NCBI RefSeq assembly: GCF_019890615.1
Contig: NZ_JAINVZ010000022.1
Span: 1-64,000, forward strand
DNA from: Streptantibioticus parmotrematis
GTDB lineage: Bacteria > Actinomycetota > Actinomycetes > Streptomycetales > Streptomycetaceae
Length of the DNA stretch: 64,000 nt
Direction of reading: 5' to 3'
The notes beneath the pieces were generated by a model that saw only the letters and a program-made list of their open reading frames with translations, was not told the origin of the DNA and ran no database searches. Of the stretch, positions 8,448 through 17,097 are shown one piece after another (positions within the stretch are counted from its first letter, which is position 1; each line of letters begins with the position of its first letter). A program made the translations under genes and the position numbers.

Positions 8448-9680
8448 TCAGCTCACGCCGGCCAGGTAGGCCTGCGCCAGCTCCGGGTCGAAGAACCAGT
8501 TCTCGAAGTCCTCGGGGTTGTCGAAGCCGTTGGCGAACCGGTCGGCGACCGGCTGGAGCTGCCCGGCGGCACCGATGAGGTTCAGCACGTGCTCGGGCGG
8601 CGGGGCGAGCATCGCGTTGGTCCACTTGGTGACGTGCTGGGCGTAGCCCCAGTAGCGCTCGAAGGTGGTGTGCATCCAGTCGCGGTCGAACGGCTTGTCG
8701 CCGTGGGCGAGGATGCTGTCGAGGTAGGAGGCGGCGCACTTGGCCGCGTTGTTCGAACCCTGGCCGGTGATGGGGTCGTTGGCCACGACCACGTCGGCGA
8801 CGCCCAGCACCAGCCCGCCGGAGGGCAGTTCACCGATGGGGTTGCGCACGGTCGGCGCGTAGCGCCCGGCCAGCGTGCCGCCCGCGTCGGTCAGTTCGAC
8901 GCCGCCGCGGGTGCACTCGTACTCCCACGGGAGGAACCGTTCCATCAGCTCCAGCGTGAGACGCAGGTGTTCGCGCGGGTCCTTGACGCCCTCGAAGACG
9001 TCGAGCGGGCCGCCGGGGATGCCTTCCCAGAACAGGATGTCGGCCGGGCCCGAGGTGGTCAGGGTCGGCATGACGAACATCTCGCCGACGGTCGGCACCA
9101 GGTTGCAGCGCACCGCGTGGTAGTCGGGGTGTTCGGGGCGCGGCCCGAGCCCGTGCACGTAGGCGACGGCGAGCGCCCGCTGCGGGGCGTCGTACGGGGA
9201 GCGGGCGGCGTCGCGGCCGAACATCGACACCAGCTCGCCCTTGCCCGCGGCGACCAGCACCAGGTCGTAGCGGCGGGCGAAGTAGTCGAGGTCGGAGACG
9301 GCAGCGCCGTGGATGACCACCTGGCCGCCGCGCTCGGCGAACGCCTCCATCCAGCCGGCCATCTTCACCCGCTGGTCGACGGACTGGGCGTAGCCGCGCA
9401 GCCGCCCGACCCAGTCGATGACGCGAGACCCGTCGGGGCCCGCCACCGACACACCGAGCCCCTCGATGCGCGGGGTCTGGCTCTCCCACAGGTTCAGGCC
9501 CAGGTCGCGTTCGTGCTGGAGTGCGGTGGTGAACATGCACTGGGTGGACATCACCCGGCCGGTGCGGATCTCGTCCGCGGTGCGGTTGGTCATCAACGTG
9601 ACCTCGTAGCCGTGGGACTGAAGGCCCAGGGCGAGTTGGAGCCCGGACTGGCCGGCTCCGACGATGAGTATCTTGCGCAT
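8448..9680 (-). CDS. Styrene/indole monooxygenase-like FAD-dependent monooxygenase
   Basis: The 410-residue protein starts at ATG 9680 after AGGAACACCC. The N-terminus is an FAD-binding Rossmann motif (ILIVGAGQSG, Gly8-Gly13). The rest follows the StyA-type family: RTGRVMSTQCMFTTALQHERDLGLNLW, LVLVAAGKGEL, GVADVVVANDPITGQGSNNAAKC. Such enzymes epoxidise or hydroxylate aromatic substrates using FADH2 supplied by a separate reductase, and no reductase is encoded here. It lies 43 bp downstream of the conservon GTPase on the same strand, so it is probably the conservon's last gene. Other conservons carry a cytochrome P450 in this place. The substrate is unknown. Confidence 0.87.
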   Translation of the reverse strand: MRKILIVGAGQSGLQLALGLQSHGYEVTLMTNRTADEIRTGRVMSTQCMFTTALQHERDLGLNLWESQTPRIEGLGVSVAGPDGSRVIDWVGRLRGYAQSVDQRVKMAGWMEAFAERGGQVVIHGAAVSDLDYFARRYDLVLVAAGKGELVSMFGRDAARSPYDAPQRALAVAYVHGLGPRPEHPDYHAVRCNLVPTVGEMFVMPTLTTSGPADILFWEGIPGGPLDVFEGVKDPREHLRLTLELMERFLPWEYECTRGGVELTDAGGTLAGRYAPTVRNPIGELPSGGLVLGVADVVVANDPITGQGSNNAAKCAASYLDSILAHGDKPFDRDWMHTTFERYWGYAQHVTKWTNAMLAPPPEHVLNLIGAAGQLQPVADRFANGFDNPEDFENWFFDPELAQAYLAGVS

Positions 9681-9723
9681 GGGTGTTCCTCGGACGATTG
9701 GGCTGGTGCGGTACGGCGCCGGG

Positions 9724-10452
9724 TTACTCCGGGAGCGTGCTCAACGCGTGCCCGCACAGCGTCAGTAGGGCCTCGACCACCGAGTACCGCTTGCGGGCGT
9801 CACAGACCAGCACGGGGATGTGCTCGGGCACCGACAGCGCTTCGCGCACGTCGTCCTCCCCGTGACCGGCCGTTCCCTCGAAGTGGTTGACGGCGACCAT
9901 GAAGGGCAGCCCGCAGCTCTCGAAGTAGTCGAGCGCCGGGAAGCAGTCCTCCAGCCGCCTGGTGTCGGCCAGGACGATACCCCCGATCGCGCCGCGCACC
10001 AGGTCGTCCCACATGAACCAGAAGCGTTGCTGGCCGGGCGTGCCGAACAGGTAGAGCACCAGGTCCTGGTCAAGGGTGAGGCGCCCGAAGTCCATGGCGA
10101 CGGTGGTCGTCAGCTTGTCCGGGGTGGCCGCCAGGTCGTCGGTCTCCTCGCTGGCGCGGGTCATCAGCGCCTCGGTGGTCAGCGGGGTGATCTCGGAGAC
10201 GGCGCCGACGAAGGTGGTCTTGCCGACACCGAAACCGCCCGCGATGACGATCTTGGCGGTGGTGGGGGCGCGGCTGGTGTCCTTCTGCCACTCCTGGATG
10301 TCCTCGTCGGCGTCGGGAAGCGGCGGCAGCCCGGCGGCGGGCGCGGCGGGCGCCACCCTGTCCTCCGTGGCGGGCGCCGCCGTGTCCCTCGCGGCGGGCG
10401 CCTCGGTGTCCCTCGCGGCGGGCGCCGCCGTGTCAGAGCCTGCGAAGTCCAC
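9724..10452 (-). CDS. cvnD: Conservon GTPase CvnD (MglA-like small GTPase)
   Basis: A 242-residue GTP-binding protein of the DUF258/MglA-like conservon class. The G1 motif is GGFGVGKTT at residues 72-80. Further motifs are DFGRLTL, the switch II equivalent FGTPGQQRFWFMWDD, and NHFEG in the place of NKxD. The N-terminal 45 residues are an Ala/Pro/Asp repeat (AARDT units) ahead of the conserved DEDIQEWQ. Conservon GTPases sit at the membrane with CvnA, B and C as a G-protein-like complex. The start overlaps the cvnC end by 20 bases, with the usual MDFA start. Confidence 0.93.
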   Translation of the reverse strand: MDFAGSDTAAPAARDTEAPAARDTAAPATEDRVAPAAPAAGLPPLPDADEDIQEWQKDTSRAPTTAKIVIAGGFGVGKTTFVGAVSEITPLTTEALMTRASEETDDLAATPDKLTTTVAMDFGRLTLDQDLVLYLFGTPGQQRFWFMWDDLVRGAIGGIVLADTRRLEDCFPALDYFESCGLPFMVAVNHFEGTAGHGEDDVREALSVPEHIPVLVCDARKRYSVVEALLTLCGHALSTLPE

Positions 10453-10834
10453 TGAGCACCCTTTCCAGCAGTGCGCGATCGGGTTGGACGGGTCCCTGCG
10501 GGGATCCGTAGACGCGGATGCGGCCGGTGTCCGCGAGATCGCTGAGCAGGACGCGCACCACGCCGAGCGGGATGCGCAGCAGCGCCGAGATCTCGGCCAC
10601 CGAGCGCATCCTGCGGCACAGTTCGACGATGGCCCGCAGCTCCGGCATCACTCCGGCGCCGATGCCGCCGGAGGTCAGCTCCGGCCGTCCCTCGGGTCCG
10701 TCGATGGTGGCGACGAAGGTCTCCACCAGCAGGACGTGGGCGAAGCGGGTGCGACCGCCGGTGAGCGCGTAGGGGCGCACCCGGGCGGGCTTGCGGTCCG
10801 TGCCACGGATCGGCAGGCCGTGCGGCCCCATCAA
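10433..10834 (-). CDS. cvnC: Conservon protein CvnC (DUF742)
   Basis: 133 residues of the DUF742 family: VRPYALTGGRTR near the N-terminus, a winged-helix-like core (MRSVAEISALLRIPLGVVRVLLSDLADTGRIRVY) and the terminal LLERVLSGLRRL typical of CvnC. It overlaps cvnB by four bases (ATGA) and cvnD by 20 bases, so translation is coupled. It is a cytoplasmic partner in the CvnA-D complex; its exact role is not settled. Confidence 0.93.
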   Translation of the reverse strand: MMGPHGLPIRGTDRKPARVRPYALTGGRTRFAHVLLVETFVATIDGPEGRPELTSGGIGAGVMPELRAIVELCRRMRSVAEISALLRIPLGVVRVLLSDLADTGRIRVYGSPQGPVQPDRALLERVLSGLRRL

Positions 10835-11481
10835 CGCCCGCTTCCCGTCCGGTCGTTGGGGTCGGCCTGGTCGTTGCCCGCGCTGCCGTACGCGCCGTAC
10901 GCGCCGGACGTTTCGTCGGTGCGGCCCGAACGGCTCAGTTCACTGCGCAGTTCGGGCGTCAGGACGTGTCCGGCCCGGCCGACGAAGAGCGCCATGTGGT
11001 ACGCGACGACGCTCATGTCGCACTCCGGCGAGGCGTGCACGCCCAGCAGCGAGCCGTCGCTGATCGCCATGACGAACAGGCAGCCGTTGTCCATCGCGAC
11101 GACCGTCTGCTTGACGGTGCCGGCCGACATCAGCCGGGCGGCGCCGTCGGTGAGCGAGGCCAGCCCCGACACCACGGTCGCCAGGTCCCCGCCCGCCGTG
11201 CCCGGGCCGGTGGCCCGCTCGCCGGGGGCGGCCGGGTCGTCGCCGTCCGCCTCGGACGAGCACAGCAGCAGGCCGTCGGAGGAGATCACGGCGACCGAGC
11301 GGACGCCGGGCACCTCCTCGACCAGGTTGCCCAGCAGCCAGCGCAGGTTGCGGGCGGCGGCGCTGTGCGCGGTGCCGCCCGGCGCGCCGCCGTGCCGGGG
11401 GCCGTCGTCCGGGCGGGGAGCCCGCCCGGTGCCCTTGTCGCGGACCGGGATCGGCGTGGCCTGCGTGTTCGACGTGTTCAC
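10831..11481 (-). CDS. cvnB: Conservon roadblock/LC7 protein CvnB
   Basis: 216 residues with a roadblock/LC7 domain at about residues 45-160: NLRWLLGNLVEEVPGVRSVAVISSDGLLLCSS, then SLTDGAARLMSAGTVKQTVVAMDNGCLFVMAISDGSLLGVHASPECDMSVVAYHMALFV. The tail is low-complexity. Roadblock proteins modulate small GTPases; CvnB bridges the sensor CvnA and GTPase CvnD. The start overlaps the cvnA stop by four bases. The N-terminal extension of about 40 polar residues is longer than in many family members. Confidence 0.93.
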   Translation of the reverse strand: MNTSNTQATPIPVRDKGTGRAPRPDDGPRHGGAPGGTAHSAAARNLRWLLGNLVEEVPGVRSVAVISSDGLLLCSSEADGDDPAAPGERATGPGTAGGDLATVVSGLASLTDGAARLMSAGTVKQTVVAMDNGCLFVMAISDGSLLGVHASPECDMSVVAYHMALFVGRAGHVLTPELRSELSRSGRTDETSGAYGAYGSAGNDQADPNDRTGSGR

Positions 11482-14400
11482 CCGCGTGCCTCCTCGGAGG
11501 GTTCACTGTCGCTGCGGTCCCCCGTTGTACGTGGTCCGGGCACCGGCCCGGGCATCGGACCGGGCAGCGGTAGCTCCACGGTCCCGGTGGCCTCCGCCTC
11601 GGCGTCGCGGCGCCCGTCGCGCAGGCCCTGGGCGAACCCGCCCAGCCTGCGGCGCAGCGCGTCGGCGTCGACCGGGCGCACCCGCTGCCGGGCGGGCGGC
11701 TCGCCGGTGAGCCCGCTGGCCCGGGGCACCCGCTTGGGCAGCCCGACGACGGACGCCCCCGCGTCCGCCTGGCCCGCGGTACCCGGTCCCTGGGTGGGCG
11801 GCGCGTCGGCCACCGGCAGGCTGTCCACCGGCGGGACGTCCGGCCGGGGCGCGGCGTGCCGGCCGTGTCGGGGGCGGGCGGGCTCGCGTCCGGCGGGAGC
11901 GGCGCCGCCGGGCGGCCGGGCGTGCTCGTCCACCACGTGCGCGGCGTGCGCGGCGGCAACGGGCGTGCCTGCGGCGGGAGTTCCAGCGGCGGGCGTCGTG
12001 CTCAGCGGCGTACCGGCGGCAGGCGTCGTGCTCAGCGGCGTTCCGGCCACCGGTGTGCCCGCGACGGTCGGCGGGCCGATGCGGTCGCCCGCCGAGGGGG
12101 CGGGCGGCCCGGACACCACCGGACGCGCAGGGGCCTGCGGTTGCGGGGCCGGGGCCGGGGCCTGCGGAGCCTGGATCGTCGGAGCCGGGGCCTGCGGGGC
12201 TTCCGTCCACCGCGCCTGCGGGGCTTCCGTCCGCGGTGCCTGCGCCGGGATCGTCGGGTGGCCCGGTGCCGCCGACGCGGCCGGGGCCGGGTCCTGCGTG
12301 CCGACCGCCGGGGTGACGTCCGGCATGATCAGGTCGGGCACCGGCGCGTCGGGATCGGCCGAGCCGACCACCAGCGAGCGCGGGACGACGACGACGGCCG
12401 CCACCCCGCCCTGCTTCTGCTCGCGCAACTGCACCCGCACCCCGTGCCGGGCGGCCAGCCGCGCCACCACGTACAGCCCGAGGCCCGCGGGCGCGTCGGA
12501 CTCGTCCGGGTCGGGGTCGGCCAGCAGCCGGTTGAGGTCGCCCAGCCGGTCCGGCGGCACGCCTATCCCCTGGTCCTCCACCGAGAGCATGATCTCGCCG
12601 TTCTCCAGCAGCCAGCCGGAGACCTGGACGTCGGCCTGCGGCGGCGAGAACGCGGTGGCGTTCTCCATGAGTTCGGCGACCAGGTGGCTCACGTCGTCGG
12701 CGGCGAAGCCGACCAGCTGGGTGCGCGGCAGGAAGGGGATGCGCACCCGCTCGTAGCGCTCGATCTCGGAGATGCCCGCCCGCACCACGTCGATGAGCGG
12801 CACCGGCTTGGCCATCGCGCCGCCGGTGTTCTCCGCCCCGGCCAGCACGAGCAGGCTCTCGCCGTTGCGCCGCATGCGGGTGGCGAGGTGGTCGAGCTTG
12901 AAGAGCGTCTCCAGCTCGTCCGGGTCCTGCTCGCGGTTCTCCAGGCCCTCGATCAGGGCCAGTTGGCGCTCCACCAGCGAGAGGCTGCGCAGACTGAGGT
13001 TGACGAAGGTGCCGTGCGCGGTGCCCTGATGGCGCTGCGCCCTGCTCAGCAACTCGTCGCGTTCGGCAAGGAGTTCGGCGTGCTGGGCGGCGAGAGCGGC
13101 GTGCCCGCGGCGCATCTCCTCGTGCTCCGCCGCGGTCCTGGCTCGCACCGCGATGAGCCGTTCGCGTTCCCTGGCCTGTTCCGCGGCCTGCTCGCGCAGC
13201 AACACGGCGTCCTGCGTGAGCCGTTCGACGTCCCGGGCCACGTCGGCGATCTCGTCGCGGCTGCCGACCGGCGGCGGCCCGGCGGGGGCCGAGGCGTAGC
13301 GGCGCAGCCGGGCGAGCGGCCGCACCACAGAACGCGAGGACTGCACGCCCGCGGCCACCACCAGCAGGACGCACAACGCGACCAGGGCGGCGCGCAGTTC
13401 GAGCGCGGTCATGTCGTCGGCGTGCAGCGAGGTGAGCCGGGTGGTGTCGGCGGCGGCCAGCGAGGACTGCACGGCGCGCATCCGGTCGATGCGGGCGGCG
13501 AGCGCCGCGTCGACGTCGGAGGTCTTCAGCCGGTTGTCGGCGGCCGACAGGTAGGGCGCGTCGGTGAGCTGCCGCAGGTAGTCCTCGGCGGTCGTCACGT
13601 CGGTGCCGGTGACGGTCTGGGTGTACTGGGTGCGCGCGGTCGGCGAGGCGGTCGCGTCGAACTGCGCGTACGCGGCCTGCTCGGCGACCCGGGCCTGCTG
13701 CGCCTCGGCCACCAGCTCGGAGGAGGCGCCGCCCGCGGTGAGCGCGGCGACCAGCAGCCCGTGCTCGGCGGAGGCCTGCTGCACGACGGTGGCGAGCGCG
13801 GGCCCGGCACTGGTGTCGGGGTCGGCGGCGCGGGACGGCAGGGCGCGGGCGAGCGCGCCGCTGACCGCGTCCAGCGCGGAGACGACCGGGGTGTAGGCGT
13901 CGAAGGCGTCGCGCGCGGAGCCGGTGCCGGACAGGCCGCTCTGGCGGACGCGCGGCAGCGCGGCCAGTTCCTGGCGCACGGTCGCGGTGGTCCGCGCCAG
14001 GTCGGGCGAGCCCCCGGTGTCCAGGGCGGCGGCGGCCTGTTCGACCTGCTGGGCCTGGCGGTCGACGCCGGCCCGCTCGTCCTCGCTGACCCCGTGCCCG
14101 GAGGCGGTGGTGCGCCCGGCGGCGACGTAGGCGGCCATGTCGTCGCGTTCGTCGGCGAGTGCGTGCGAGAGGGCGATGGCGGAGGTGTTGAGCTGGGTGA
14201 GTTTCAGCAGCCGCCCGGACTGGGTGAGGTCACCCGTGGCGGCGGCGAGCCCGGGGGCGGACGCGGCCACGACGGCGAGGAGCGAGACCAGCAGCGCGCC
14301 GATCAGCCGGGAGCGCACCCGGCGGCGCGAACGGCCCCTGCGGGACGGGCCGGTGGGCCCGCCCTGGGCCGCCGTCCCCTCCGCCGCGCCGGGCGCGGGG

Positions 14401-14492
14401 GCCGGCCCGGGGTGTTCCGCGACGGCCGGCCCGCTCATGGCCGGCGGCGTCTGCGTGCGCGCCGAACCGCGCCCTCTCCGCGTTGTCCGCAC
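11478..14492 (-). CDS. cvnA: Conservon sensor-kinase-like protein CvnA
   Basis: 1004 residues. A Pro/Gly/Ala-rich start is followed by a first membrane helix (residues ~58-80), an extracytoplasmic nitrate/sulfonate-sensing (NIT-like) helical domain, a second helix (~366-385), a HAMP region and a coiled coil. A HATPase_c domain follows, with the N-box segment LVAELMENATAFSPP near residue 615 and DQGIGVPPDRL. No normal phospho-accepting HisKA motif is visible, which is usual for CvnA. The last ~300 residues are Pro/Ala-rich, with repeats such as AAGTPLSTTP encoded by near-identical DNA units around 11955-12060. The GTG start at 14492 has a weak GAGAA ribosome site. It heads the cvnABCD-monooxygenase operon. 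Confidence 0.92.
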   Translation of the reverse strand: MRTTRRGRGSARTQTPPAMSGPAVAEHPGPAPAPGAAEGTAAQGGPTGPSRRGRSRRRVRSRLIGALLVSLLAVVAASAPGLAAATGDLTQSGRLLKLTQLNTSAIALSHALADERDDMAAYVAAGRTTASGHGVSEDERAGVDRQAQQVEQAAAALDTGGSPDLARTTATVRQELAALPRVRQSGLSGTGSARDAFDAYTPVVSALDAVSGALARALPSRAADPDTSAGPALATVVQQASAEHGLLVAALTAGGASSELVAEAQQARVAEQAAYAQFDATASPTARTQYTQTVTGTDVTTAEDYLRQLTDAPYLSAADNRLKTSDVDAALAARIDRMRAVQSSLAAADTTRLTSLHADDMTALELRAALVALCVLLVVAAGVQSSRSVVRPLARLRRYASAPAGPPPVGSRDEIADVARDVERLTQDAVLLREQAAEQARERERLIAVRARTAAEHEEMRRGHAALAAQHAELLAERDELLSRAQRHQGTAHGTFVNLSLRSLSLVERQLALIEGLENREQDPDELETLFKLDHLATRMRRNGESLLVLAGAENTGGAMAKPVPLIDVVRAGISEIERYERVRIPFLPRTQLVGFAADDVSHLVAELMENATAFSPPQADVQVSGWLLENGEIMLSVEDQGIGVPPDRLGDLNRLLADPDPDESDAPAGLGLYVVARLAARHGVRVQLREQKQGGVAAVVVVPRSLVVGSADPDAPVPDLIMPDVTPAVGTQDPAPAASAAPGHPTIPAQAPRTEAPQARWTEAPQAPAPTIQAPQAPAPAPQPQAPARPVVSGPPAPSAGDRIGPPTVAGTPVAGTPLSTTPAAGTPLSTTPAAGTPAAGTPVAAAHAAHVVDEHARPPGGAAPAGREPARPRHGRHAAPRPDVPPVDSLPVADAPPTQGPGTAGQADAGASVVGLPKRVPRASGLTGEPPARQRVRPVDADALRRRLGGFAQGLRDGRRDAEAEATGTVELPLPGPMPGPVPGPRTTGDRSDSEPSEEARG

Positions 14493-14977
14493 CGGTTCTC
14501 ACAATCCGTCTCGTCCGTCGGTACAGCCGTTCCGTGCAGCCGAAATGACGACACCTCAAGTTGGGCACCGCGCCGGGCAGGACACGATGTCACCCCGGCG
14601 CTTCCCCCGGTGCGTAGTGATTACGCGTATGTTGCCGCGCACGGGTCGTGGTGCGCGTGTGTCTCGCGACGGTCCCGCACGCCCGCTTCTGGCCTCACCC
14701 CGGCATGGTTCCGACCATCGCAGCCCCGCGGGAGGGGGTGGCGGTCATCCCCAGCGCGATACCCGAAGGAGTGAACAACAACCGGAAGTTGACCTTCAAC
14801 TCGGCGCGGTCGCCCACACTTCCGCCGTCTCGCGGGCGGTTTGGCGAAGCGGCCGGGCTCCTGGAAGGATGCCCCACCCGCATCCGGATCCCGGGCATCA
14901 CACACCGGATCTCCACGAACCGGCCACGGATCGGGAGGGATCAGGTGTTCGAACGAGGGCTCGGGCAGACTGGACCC
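14493..14977. other. Divergent intergenic region, cvnA / PP2C-like gene
   Basis: 485 bases without a supported gene. It holds the inverted repeat AGTTGA-CCT-TCAACT at 14787-14801. Near its right end CAGACT at 14967-14972 lies six bases before the ATG at 14978, the usual picture of a leaderless Streptomyces promoter. The alternative GTG start at 14945 is preceded by GGAGGG at five-base spacing, which competes with that reading. Confidence 0.4.
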
Positions 14978-15823
14978 ATGCGCATCGAGGCCGCCACAGA
15001 ACCCGGCTCCACCGGCCGCCCCAACGAGGACTTCGTGTCGTTCGCGCTGCCCGCTTCCGGATTGGGCGGCGTCATGGTGGTGCTGGACGGCGTGACCCCG
15101 CATCCGGACGGCACGGGCTGCGAGCACGGGGTGCCCTGGTACGTGGCCGGGCTGGGCGGCGCCCTGCTCGAACTGTCCACTTCGGCACGGAATATGACTC
15201 TGCGTGAGTGCCTGGCGGCGGCGATCGAGCGCACCGCGCGACGACACGCCGAAAGGTGTGACCTTTCTCATAAGTACACGCCGCAGGCAACCGTTGTGGC
15301 CGTCCGGTGGGACGACGAGACGGTCGAGCATCTCGTGCTGTCGGACTCGGTGCTGCTGGTCGAGGACGTCACCGGCCAGGTCACCGCGGTCGTGGACGAC
15401 CGGCTCGACCGGCTGCCCGAGCCGGTCGGCACGCTGCGCGCGGCGGTACGGGCGCTGCCGCGCGGCTCGGCGGAGCGCGCCGCCGCCGCGGCCGAGTGGG
15501 GCCGGGCGGTCGAGGCGCTGCGCAACGCGGAGGGCGGCTTCTTCACGGCGGCGGCGGACCCGGCGGTCGCCGAGCGCGCCGTCACCGGCGCCCGGCCGCG
15601 CGCGTCGGTACGGGCCCTGGCCGGGCTCACCGACGGCGCCACCCGCCTGGTGGACGTCTTCGCCCGCGCCGACTGGCCCGGCGCGATGGCCGTACTGCGC
15701 AAGGCGGGACCCCGCGAACTGATCGAGCGCGTACGGCGGGAGGAGGCGGCCGACCCCGAGGGCGCCCGCTTCCCGCGCGGCAAACGCTCGGACGACGCGA
15801 CAGCGGGCCTGGTCGAGTTCTGA
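14978..15823 (+). CDS. PP2C-like serine/threonine phosphatase domain protein
   Basis: 281 residues from ATG 14978 (MRIEAATEPG); a GTG at 14945 would add 11. The PP2C metal-ligand positions are present: RPNEDFVSF, VVLDGVTP, VLSDSVLLVE, LAGLTDGATRLVD and the terminal KRSDDATAGLVEF, where DD matches the last metal-binding Asp. It should be a soluble Mn/Mg-dependent phosphoprotein phosphatase. The spacing around HPDGTGCEHG is divergent, so activity is likely but not certain. It stands alone, divergent from the conservon, with a terminator directly downstream. Confidence 0.82.
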   Translation: MRIEAATEPGSTGRPNEDFVSFALPASGLGGVMVVLDGVTPHPDGTGCEHGVPWYVAGLGGALLELSTSARNMTLRECLAAAIERTARRHAERCDLSHKYTPQATVVAVRWDDETVEHLVLSDSVLLVEDVTGQVTAVVDDRLDRLPEPVGTLRAAVRALPRGSAERAAAAAEWGRAVEALRNAEGGFFTAAADPAVAERAVTGARPRASVRALAGLTDGATRLVDVFARADWPGAMAVLRKAGPRELIERVRREEAADPEGARFPRGKRSDDATAGLVEF

Positions 15824-15842
15824 GCCGGAGCGCCCGGCAACG

Positions 15843-15863
15843 GGGCACCCGGGAAGGGTGCCC
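15843..15863 (+). terminator. Rho-independent-type hairpin after the PP2C-like gene
   Basis: GGGCACCC (15843-15850) and GGGTGCCC (15856-15863) form a perfect eight-base stem around GGGAA, 20 bases after the stop codon. There is no T-run. Confidence 0.6.
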
Positions 15864-15870
15864 ACGAAAG

Positions 15871-15991
15871 GGGGCGCGGGGAACTGCGCGCTCGGCCGAC
15901 GCCGTCCGGTGCTTCGCGGACAGCCGTGGGCCCCACGGCGGGTGACTGCCTTCCGGTCCGCCGTGGCCGGTCGCGCAGTTCCCCGCGCCCC
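15871..15991. repeat. Inverted repeat of the GGGGCGCGGGGAACTGCGCG type
   Basis: A 20-base word at 15871-15890 is repeated exactly in inverted orientation at 15972-15991 with about 80 bases between. It lies between the convergent PP2C-like and GH25 genes. The word is one I recognise as very common in intergenic DNA of Streptomyces, often at convergent gene ends. It may act as a bidirectional terminator or be a dispersed palindromic element. Confidence 0.7.
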
Positions 15992-16006
15992 TTCAGGGCG
16001 AGGCGG

Positions 16007-16909
16007 TCAGCCGTTCGCCAGCGCCTGGAGCCGGTCGTAGGCGCCGTTGAAGTAGTCCTGGTCGCCGGGGAAGGTCCCGGAGTCCGCGTACTGCCAGAAG
16101 GTGTAGTAGCCCCACCCGGCGGGCAGGGTGCCCGCGCTGGAGGAGTAACGGGCCACGAACAGCGGGTCGTTGCCGGCGAACGCGGAGCTGTTGCCGGTGC
16201 AGGTCGTCCACCAGTCGGTCGTCGTGTAGATGGTGGCCCACCGCGAGGTCCTGGCGTGCACCTCGTTGACGAACGCCGAGATCCAGCCGACCATGCCGCT
16301 CTGGCTCAGCCCGTAGCACTCGGCGCCGTACGGGTTGTACTCGATGTCCAGCATCGGCGGCAGCGTCTTGCCGTCGCCGGACCAGCCGCCGCCGTGGCTG
16401 ACGAAGTAGTCCGCCTGCGCGGCGCCGCCGGAGGTGTCGGGCGTCGCGAAGTGGTAGGCGCCGCGGATCATCCCGACGTCGTAGGAGCCGTCGTACTGCT
16501 GGGTGAAGTCCGGATTGGTGTACGTGGTCGACTCGGTGGCCTTGACGTAGGCGAACCGGGCGCCGTTGTTCCAGGCGGTCGTCCAGTCCACGCTGCCCTG
16601 GTACGCGCTGACGTCCATGCCGGAGGTCAGCGTGGCGTCCGGCGTGACCGTGCCGCCGTGCGAACCACCGCCCTCGTGCGAGGGGATGGTCGAACCGGCC
16701 CAGTCGAGCTGCGGGTGGGTGACGTGGTCGCGGCTCGTGGTGACCGAGGCCGGCGAGGCACCGGCGCCGTTCGTCGCGGCCGACGCGGCGGCGGGGAGGG
16801 CGAGCAGCAGGGCGAACAGGGAGAGCAGCGCGCCGGTGACCGTGGTGACGCGCGCGGCGCCCCGGGGTCTGCGGCGGGGGTGCCGGGGGCTGCGTCCGGC
16901 GTCGTTCAT
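16007..16909 (-). CDS. Secreted glycoside hydrolase family 25 muramidase (lysozyme)
   Basis: 300 residues from ATG 16909, chosen because GGAGG lies five bases upstream (an ATG at 16927 lacks one). A signal peptide with an Arg-rich start and a long hydrophobic core ends near AASA. The GH25 barrel covers residues ~95-298: GMDVSAYQGSVDW, ARFAYVKATE, MIRGAYHFATP, PPMLDIEYNPYG with the catalytic Asp/Glu pair, IYTTTDWW, and GYYTFWQYAD near the end. It should hydrolyse the MurNAc-GlcNAc bond of peptidoglycan outside the cell. No binding module is attached. It is divergent from the MarR gene. Confidence 0.94.
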   Translation of the reverse strand: MNDAGRSPRHPRRRPRGAARVTTVTGALLSLFALLLALPAAASAATNGAGASPASVTTSRDHVTHPQLDWAGSTIPSHEGGGSHGGTVTPDATLTSGMDVSAYQGSVDWTTAWNNGARFAYVKATESTTYTNPDFTQQYDGSYDVGMIRGAYHFATPDTSGGAAQADYFVSHGGGWSGDGKTLPPMLDIEYNPYGAECYGLSQSGMVGWISAFVNEVHARTSRWATIYTTTDWWTTCTGNSSAFAGNDPLFVARYSSSAGTLPAGWGYYTFWQYADSGTFPGDQDYFNGAYDRLQALANG

Positions 16910-17059
16910 GAGTGCCTCCAAGGGCAAGGGGGGTTGTTCCTTGGTGTGGCCATGACATTTTGGAAGGTACGCGCGTAGAACGCGGGGGTGGAAGGGGGTC
17001 CGGCCACTGCCGATGGTCTAATCCTGCGAAATACTGGGAGAGCTGCGGCAATGGCGGGC

Positions 17060-17078
17060 GCTGGAAGAAAATTTCAGC
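17060..17078. promoter_or_regulatory. Candidate operator upstream of the MarR gene
   Basis: GCTGGAA-GAAAA-TTTCAGC is a near-perfect inverted repeat (six of seven arm bases) in an AT-rich patch 20 bp before GTG 17098. MarR proteins usually bind such palindromes over their own promoters. Assignment is by position only. Confidence 0.35.
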
Positions 17079-17097
17079 CGCGGGAAAGGGCACTGAC

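Noticed and set aside
11856-14774. A 972-residue plus-strand open frame across cvnA
   Set aside because: It is antisense to a clear conservon sensor gene and has only low-complexity composition.
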